The notes under the pieces: generated by a model
The model's database searches: none
Told to the model about the DNA's origin: nothing
The model's input: only the letters and a program-made list of their open reading frames with translations
Shown: positions 26,472-33,035 of the stretch, piece by piece
How positions within the stretch are numbered: the stretch's first letter is position 1
How the letters are laid out: every line of letters starts with the position of its first letter
Source of the DNA: Planctomycetota bacterium
GTDB lineage: Bacteria; Planctomycetota; UBA11346
Reading direction: 5' to 3'
Assembly (NCBI GenBank): GCA_025055595.1
Contig: JANWWU010000006.1
Coordinates: 1-33,035 of the forward strand
Length of the DNA: 33,035 nt
Position numbers and translations under genes: made by a program

Positions 26472-27202
26472 CGGATCAGCACCTCTTCCACGCTGGGCAC
26501 CGGGCGGCCGGCGCGCTCCGCCGGCCGGTAGCGCAGCGCCCGGCCCAGCCTTGCGGCGGCGTCCTCGAAGACGCCGGGCGGTTCGCTGTCCAGCACCTCG
26601 ACCGCCGTCACCTGGCCGGCCTCGTCGATGTGGCAGCGCAGGCGCGTCGTCCCGCTGATCCCGCGCAGGCGCGCCAGGCGCGGGTAGAAGCGCGCGAGAT
26701 CGGGGTCGCCGAGCCGCTGCGCCGGCCGCTCGGTGAGCGCGCTGGCCGCCGGCAGGGCGTCGCGCGTGCCATCGACGCCCCACGTCGGCGCCAGCGGCGA
26801 CAGCTCGCGCAGCCACGCGCGGTCGCCGCCCTCGCCGGGCGCGGGCCAGGACCCGCGCTCCGCCAGCGGTGGCGCGACGCTGGCCGGCAGCGGCGGTAGG
26901 GGCGGCAGCGGCGGCAACGCCAGCGGCGGCGCCTGCTGCCAGGAGACGGCCGCGGGGCCGCGGGCTGCGGCGCTGTCGCCCGACTCGCTGCCGCGCGCGG
27001 CCGGAGCCGGGGTTGGCGTGGCGGGTGCGAGCTCGCGGTGCTGCCAGCGCAGCGTCGGCAGCGCGGGCGAGAAGGCGGGCGGCACTTGGCTGACCGCGGC
27101 CAGCGCGATGACCAGCGCGAGATTCAGCGCCATCGAGGCCAGCACCGCCCAGCTCCAGGCGCGCCAGCCCGTCCGCGCTCCGCTGGCGGAGCGCGCGCTC
27201 AT
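26456..27202 (-). CDS. tonB: TonB family energy transducer
   Basis: N-terminal TM, Pro-rich linker, C-terminal 'ISGTTRLRCHIDEAGQVTAVEVLDSEPPGVFEDAAARLGRALRYRPAERAGRPVPS'. Confidence 0.88.
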   Translation of the reverse strand: MSARSASGARTGWRAWSWAVLASMALNLALVIALAAVSQVPPAFSPALPTLRWQHRELAPATPTPAPAARGSESGDSAAARGPAAVSWQQAPPLALPPLPPLPPLPASVAPPLAERGSWPAPGEGGDRAWLRELSPLAPTWGVDGTRDALPAASALTERPAQRLGDPDLARFYPRLARLRGISGTTRLRCHIDEAGQVTAVEVLDSEPPGVFEDAAARLGRALRYRPAERAGRPVPSVEEVLIRWVLQ

Positions 27203-27615
27203 CGCGCCGCTCCGGCGACGGCGGCGACCTCGACCTCGGCGGCGCCGCCGGCGCTGCAGGCATCCATGACGGCCAGCAGGGTGCCGATCGGCACGCGCTG
27301 GTCGGGAATCACCACCACGGTGGCGGTGCGCCGCGCCGCCAGGGCGGCGGCGACGGCTGTCGGCAACTCCGCCAGCTCCAGGCTGCGCCCGGCCACCGCG
27401 ATCCGGCCATCGGCGGCGATCGCCACCGCCACGAAGTCGCTCGCCACCGCGCGCGCCTGCGCGCTGGCCGGTCGCTCCAGCGCCAGCGCCGTCTCGCGCT
27501 CGAACACCGTGCTCATGACGTAGAAGATCAGCAGGAAGAACACGACATCGACCAGCGGGATGACATTGAGCTCGAGCGGGCGCGCCTCGCCGCGCCGGCG
27601 CCGCCAGCGGCTCAT
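27199..27615 (-). CDS. exbD: ExbD/TolR biopolymer transport protein
   Basis: 'LELNVIPLVDVVFFLLIFYVMSTVF'. Start at MSRWRRRRGEARP. Confidence 0.93.
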   Translation of the reverse strand: MSRWRRRRGEARPLELNVIPLVDVVFFLLIFYVMSTVFERETALALERPASAQARAVASDFVAVAIAADGRIAVAGRSLELAELPTAVAAALAARRTATVVVIPDQRVPIGTLLAVMDACSAGGAAEVEVAAVAGAAR

Positions 27616-28074
27616 GGCGGCAGCGCGCGCGCGGTCGGCGCGCGCTGGTCGCTGGCGTTCTGCAGGATTCGCACGTGCCGCTCGAGCGCCCACAGCCACA
27701 GCCAGGCCGGCACGGCGAGGGCCAGCGCGTACTGCGTGCTGGCCAGCGCCAGGCCGACGCCGCGGCTGGCGCCCTGGACCGGCGGCGCCGACGAGGCCGC
27801 GAGCGCCGCGAAGGTATCGACCATGCCGCTCACGGTGCCATAGAGTCCGAGCAGCGGCAGCACCGCCGCCAGCGCGCGCGCCAGCGCCAGGCCGCGCGCC
27901 AGCGCGAGCCGCTCGGAAAGCGACGACGGGGGCGAGGCCGGCGCGGCCTCGTCGGCGGGGGGCGCCCGCCTGCGGGCGAGCGCCAGCGTGCGCTCGATCA
28001 GCACGCTGTAGAGCAGGCAGCCGACGACGAACAGCAGCGGCATGACGATGCCGCCGCTCCACCACGCGGCGAGC

Positions 28075-28085
<11 letters not shown>
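27612..28085 (-). CDS. exbB: MotA/TolQ/ExbB proton channel family protein (short)
   Basis: 'LFVVGCLLYSVLIERTLAL...LLGLYGTVSGMVDTFAAL...GVGLALASTQYALALAVPAWL'. Confidence 0.9.
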
Positions 28086-29360
<1,275 letters not shown>

Positions 29361-29364
<4 letters not shown>

Positions 29365-30089
29365 GGTCCCCCGTCCGGCAGCAGCAGCACCCGCGCCGGC
29401 GCCCGGCCCTCGGCCTGAGCGACGGCCTCGCGGATCGCCGGGTACCATTCCGGGTCGCAGTCCGTGAGCAGCACGCGGCCCTCGCGGATGCGTAGGCAGC
29501 CGGCTCGCGTGCCGTCGAGCGACAGCCACCAGCCGGCGGCGCCGCTGACCGAGAGCGCCTTCACGGCTTCCGGCTGCCCCGCGCGCTCGCCGACGACGAC
29601 GCAGACGCGCAGCGCGCTGGCGGCGCGCTCCGCCGCCGCCAGCGCCTCGAGCAGCCGCTCGAGGTCGGCGAGGCTGGCGCTGGCTGGCAGCGGCGGCAGG
29701 GTGCCCGGCAGCAGACGCCCGGCGAGGGTGCTGAGCGCGGCATGCAGCTGTGCGGCCGCTGCTTGCAGGCGGCGCTCGGCGTCGTCGAGCTGCTCGGCCG
29801 CGCTGCGATCGACGGCGCGGGCCAGCGCCGCAGCGTGCGCCTGGCGCGCCTCGGTCAGCGCGGCTGCCAGCCGCTCATTCTCGGCAGTCAGCGTCGCCAG
29901 CATGGCTTCCAGGCGCTGGCGCTCGCTCTGCCAGGCCGCGCGCTCGCGCGCCAGCTCGGCGCGCTGCTGATCGGCGATCCGCAGCTGGGCGAGCGCCCTC
30001 TCGGCAAGCGAGAGCTCGCCGGCGGGGAGGCCGACCGCGAGCGCTCCGATGACCGCAGCGCGCTGCAGCGCACGGCGCATGGCGCGCAC
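29361..30089 (-). CDS. Exported coiled-coil protein, DUF3450-like
   Basis: Signal peptide, coiled coil; position directly upstream of the TtpC-like gene matches DUF3450 genes in TonB/TtpC clusters. Confidence 0.65.
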
Positions 30090-30117
30090 CCTAGCGGCGA
30101 CGCGCGGGCGGCCAGCC

Positions 30118-31302
30118 TCACGCTGTGCCGCGGTCGCCGCTGCGTCCGAGCGTCAGCAGGACGCCAGCGAGGCAGCAGAGCGCGAGGACGGCGAACACGC
30201 CAGGACCCCCGTGGGCCAGGACCCAGCCGCAAGCGGCGTTGCCGAGCAGGCCGGCACCAGCGCCGACCAGCGCCAGCGCCGCGAATGCGAGGCCCCGTTC
30301 AGCCGCCGGCGCCAGCTCGGCCAGCCAGGTTTTCTCGGTGCCTTCCAGCGCGCCCTGGATGAGGCCCCACAGCAGACCGGCAAGCAGCAGCGCCGGCCCC
30401 TCACCGACCGCGAGCAGCGCGCAGTCGGCGGCCGCCAACGCCCACAGCGCCTGCAGGGCTCGGCGCGGCCCCACGCGCACGGTCAGCGCCCCGGCGGCGG
30501 CCGCGGCCAGGGCCTGGATCAGGCCGAGCGCCGCCCAGCCGAGGCAGAGCTGCCACAGCGGCCAGGCGGCCTGCGGCGCCGTTCCTGACCAGCCAGCGAC
30601 ATGCATGAGGATCAGCAGGGGGCTGAGGCGCAGGGCGAGGCTGGCTGCGGCGATCGCGAGCAGGGGCCGGCGCAGGATGGCGGCGCGCGGCCACCAGCCG
30701 AGGGGCCGGCCAGCGCCCGTGGCCGGCGCCTCGGGAAGCTGGCGGTCTTGCAGGCCGCCGGCGAGCCAGGGGACGAGCAGGGCGAGGGGAGCCAGCGCGA
30801 GCACGGCGACCCACAGGCCTTCGGTCGGCACAGCCCAGGCGACCGCGGCGGCAGCCAGGGCCCCGAGCATCGCGCCGCCGTGATCCATCCAGCGCAGGCG
30901 GGCGTAGGCGCGGGCGCGCTGCTCGCCCTCGGTCCAGTCGGCGACCAGCGCATCGGCGGCGCTGCTGCGCAGCCCCTTGCCGAGGCGATCGAGGACGCGG
31001 CAGGCGACGATCCACCACCACCAGGCGGCGAGCATGCCGACGGCAGTCAAGGGCCGAGCGACGGCATTGGTCAGGTAGCCGGCGCGCACCCAGGGCACCC
31101 GCCGCCGCTGAGCATCGCTCGCCCGCCCGCTGAACAGGCGCAGGCCTTGGCTCACCGCGTCGGCCAGGCCCTCCATCACCCCGATCCAGCCGACGGCGAC
31201 CCCGCTCGGCAAGAGCGGCGTCAGGAAATCGAGCGTGCAGTCATTGATGAAGTGCAGCCAGCCCAGGCGTCGCACCTGCGCCGCCGCCGCTACATCTGGC
31301 AT
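30118..31302 (-). CDS. MFS transporter
   Basis: 12-TM-like protein with 'HFINDCTLDFLTPLLP' start and 'ACRVLDRLGKGLRSSAADALVADWT'. Confidence 0.85.
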   Translation of the reverse strand: MPDVAAAAQVRRLGWLHFINDCTLDFLTPLLPSGVAVGWIGVMEGLADAVSQGLRLFSGRASDAQRRRVPWVRAGYLTNAVARPLTAVGMLAAWWWWIVACRVLDRLGKGLRSSAADALVADWTEGEQRARAYARLRWMDHGGAMLGALAAAAVAWAVPTEGLWVAVLALAPLALLVPWLAGGLQDRQLPEAPATGAGRPLGWWPRAAILRRPLLAIAAASLALRLSPLLILMHVAGWSGTAPQAAWPLWQLCLGWAALGLIQALAAAAAGALTVRVGPRRALQALWALAAADCALLAVGEGPALLLAGLLWGLIQGALEGTEKTWLAELAPAAERGLAFAALALVGAGAGLLGNAACGWVLAHGGPGVFAVLALCCLAGVLLTLGRSGDRGTA

Positions 31303-31506
31303 GAGCGGATCGTCATTGGCGTCGGTGAAGCACCAGTACCAAAACAGGTTTCATCGAAGTTCGAGGCTTCTCTTTTTTTATCTGCGCCTCGAGCAAGCCG
31401 TCGCCCAGATGCACGACGATATCTCGGGATTCTCGACAATCTCTCTGCTTCGAGTCTCTGACCTGCCGAAGCGAGGGATTTCGCTCTGGCAACGAGGAAA
31501 GTGCTC

Positions 31507-32628
31507 TCACTGATCAGAGGACGAAGACGAGGCGAAGTACTCGGCAAGACTCTGCAAAAAATCCGGGGACAATGATTTTTCGAGGCGCAGCTTGTAGATT
31601 CCTTCCACGTGTTGCCGCAGCGCTGAGAAAGAGAGATAGCCGCATACTTCGGGCAATGGTTTCTCGCGCAGTTTGAATGTTGGGCGCAGAATTTCCTGCG
31701 CGACTTTCTCGCGTCGCTCATCGGGGGCTACGAGGTACAGACGGATGTCTAGATTCGGCTGCAATGCCAGGAGATCGCTCATCCGTAACAGCCCCGAGTA
31801 GATGGAGGTGGTAGATTCCACCTCGAACGCCGCGACAATCGAGTTGTTCTTCAGCCACAAAACATCTATCAACTCGATGGTGCGCTGCGTCGCCTCATTG
31901 AATTGCAACGGAAGCTCTTCGAGCATGTGCGGCACAGACCCGTAATTGTGCACGCGGGAGCGATCGTTGCGCGCCACCCACACCTTGAGGCCCATGTCAG
32001 CGCCCAATTTTATTAGGAGATGCTGGATCTCGGTATGCTGTGACCGCTCTTCCTGTTGCTGAGGTCGAGCATCCTCGAGATCTGCCGTTTCCGGGACCGT
32101 CACCAAGGTTTTCACATGCATCTTGCCAGAATGCTGTTCGGCTTTGAACATCGGTTGGCGAGCGAGCTTTCGGGCATCAACCGGCCGGGTTATCGGCTCG
32201 CGATCGGCCTCTTGAAGCTTGCGCAGAATCAAATCGCCATCTTGGCGCCTTTTGAAGAGGTTCGGACTGCCACGGACAAAGCCTTTGAACTTACCTGCGT
32301 CGTGAGGACCGGTGTAAAAATCCACCTGTCCCTCCAACTGCTGCATTGGGACGCCGTGCTCAGCATTCAAGAGGATGAGAGGTTTGACGTCCAGGCAGAT
32401 GGGAAAGTCTCTTTGACACCAAAGAGAGTGAGTATTGCTGCTTTTTCCAAGGACCTCCAGCGCACCGACCCACCGCATCACGCCTGTTAGATAGCACAGC
32501 AAGATGTCACCAGGCTGGATCTTTTCGACGACTGGCTTTCTGCGTTGCCTAAACCCTGTCGTCGTCCCGCCGGCCTTGCGGAACTCATCCCATGTAGTTC
32601 CGGTGAAGAGCTGAAGCCAGTAGTTCAT
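31507..32628 (-). CDS. EVE (PUA-like) domain protein fused to C-terminal PD-(D/E)XK-like nuclease domain
   Basis: N-terminal 'MNYWLQLFTGTTWDEFRKAGGTTTGFRQRRKPVVEKIQPGDILLCYLTGVMRWVGALEVLG'; C-terminal 'HTEIQHLLIKLGADMGLKVWVA...IELIDVLWLKNNSIVAAFEVESTTSIYSGLLRMSDLLAL'. Confidence 0.8.
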   Translation of the reverse strand: MNYWLQLFTGTTWDEFRKAGGTTTGFRQRRKPVVEKIQPGDILLCYLTGVMRWVGALEVLGKSSNTHSLWCQRDFPICLDVKPLILLNAEHGVPMQQLEGQVDFYTGPHDAGKFKGFVRGSPNLFKRRQDGDLILRKLQEADREPITRPVDARKLARQPMFKAEQHSGKMHVKTLVTVPETADLEDARPQQQEERSQHTEIQHLLIKLGADMGLKVWVARNDRSRVHNYGSVPHMLEELPLQFNEATQRTIELIDVLWLKNNSIVAAFEVESTTSIYSGLLRMSDLLALQPNLDIRLYLVAPDERREKVAQEILRPTFKLREKPLPEVCGYLSFSALRQHVEGIYKLRLEKSLSPDFLQSLAEYFASSSSSDQ

Positions 32629-32995
32629 ACATCAACTTTCATGCTTGCGATCACGCGCAGCGCGCACCTTCGTTCGTGATCTGATCGTCTGTGAAGTCCG
32701 GGATTGCCCCCTGCGCAGCACTTCCACGGCCACATTTATTCACTTGAAGATTGCCAGAAACAGAGGCCTACACAAAGAGGGCAGGGCGCAGGGGGATCCA
32801 TCCACCGAACCCCCTCTTATACTTGTACGCCTTCGCTTGCAAGATCGGCGGCAGAGCGCTCAAAAGAAAGCTGCCAACCAACGTCCGGACAACCAACATC
32901 CCTGGCTAGCAGATCTTGCTCGCTGCTGGTTGTTGGCCCTGAAAGTGGCTGGCTGTTGGCTCGTTGGTGGCTGGATTCATAACCCCTTGTCAATC

Positions 32996-33035
32996 TGGCG
33001 GCCCCGGCAGGACTCGAACCTGCGACAATGCAGTT
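32996..33035 (-). tRNA. tRNA 3' part (T-arm, acceptor, encoded CCA); isotype undetermined, cut by window end
   Basis: Reverse complement AACTGCATTGTC GCAGG TTCGAGT CCTGC CGGGGCC G CCA: perfect 5-bp T stem, TTCGAGT loop, 7-nt acceptor strand, discriminator G. The anticodon lies just outside the window. Confidence 0.92.

Noticed and set aside
31313-31510. 65-aa minus ORF downstream of the EVE gene
   Set aside because: No recognisable domain and competing frames; too weak to call as a gene or TA remnant.
32996-33035. Assigning tRNA-Trp from the variable loop and discriminator G
   Set aside because: Anticodon is outside the window; resemblance alone is not enough.

Overview
High-GC window from a diderm bacterium. 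KdtA, TonB/ExbBD and MCE transport genes imply an outer membrane; I make no lineage call. The middle (~2.85-31.3 kb) is dense core-type coding DNA: hemA, a HemX/CcsA-like gene, mlaD, mlaF, a rhomboid protease, an OmpA lipoprotein, leuB, cysH, rpsP, a CNNM/CBS protein, argD, an FKBP, kdtA, hrpB, purN, argJ, a TonB/ExbB/ExbD cluster and an MFS transporter. Both ends look like accessory/defence DNA. The left end has a type I restriction-modification hsdM followed by an AbiEi-type antitoxin gene, which is cut by the window edge and missing from the ORF track; two phased inverted-repeat dyads lie between them. The right end has a lower-GC gene encoding an EVE-like domain joined to a PD-(D/E)XK-like nuclease domain, next to a partial tRNA. 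Main second-look items: the EVE-nuclease protein, a MlaD with a long heptad-phased helix and a C-terminal beta-barrel-like region (possible trans-envelope lipid bridge), a 1106-aa unknown protein with an internal duplication, a CNNM-CBS-EIIA fusion, the AbiEi operator-like dyads, and three of three convergent gene pairs meeting as zero-gap TGA|TCA stops. All calls come from reading the sequence; no searches or folding were run.
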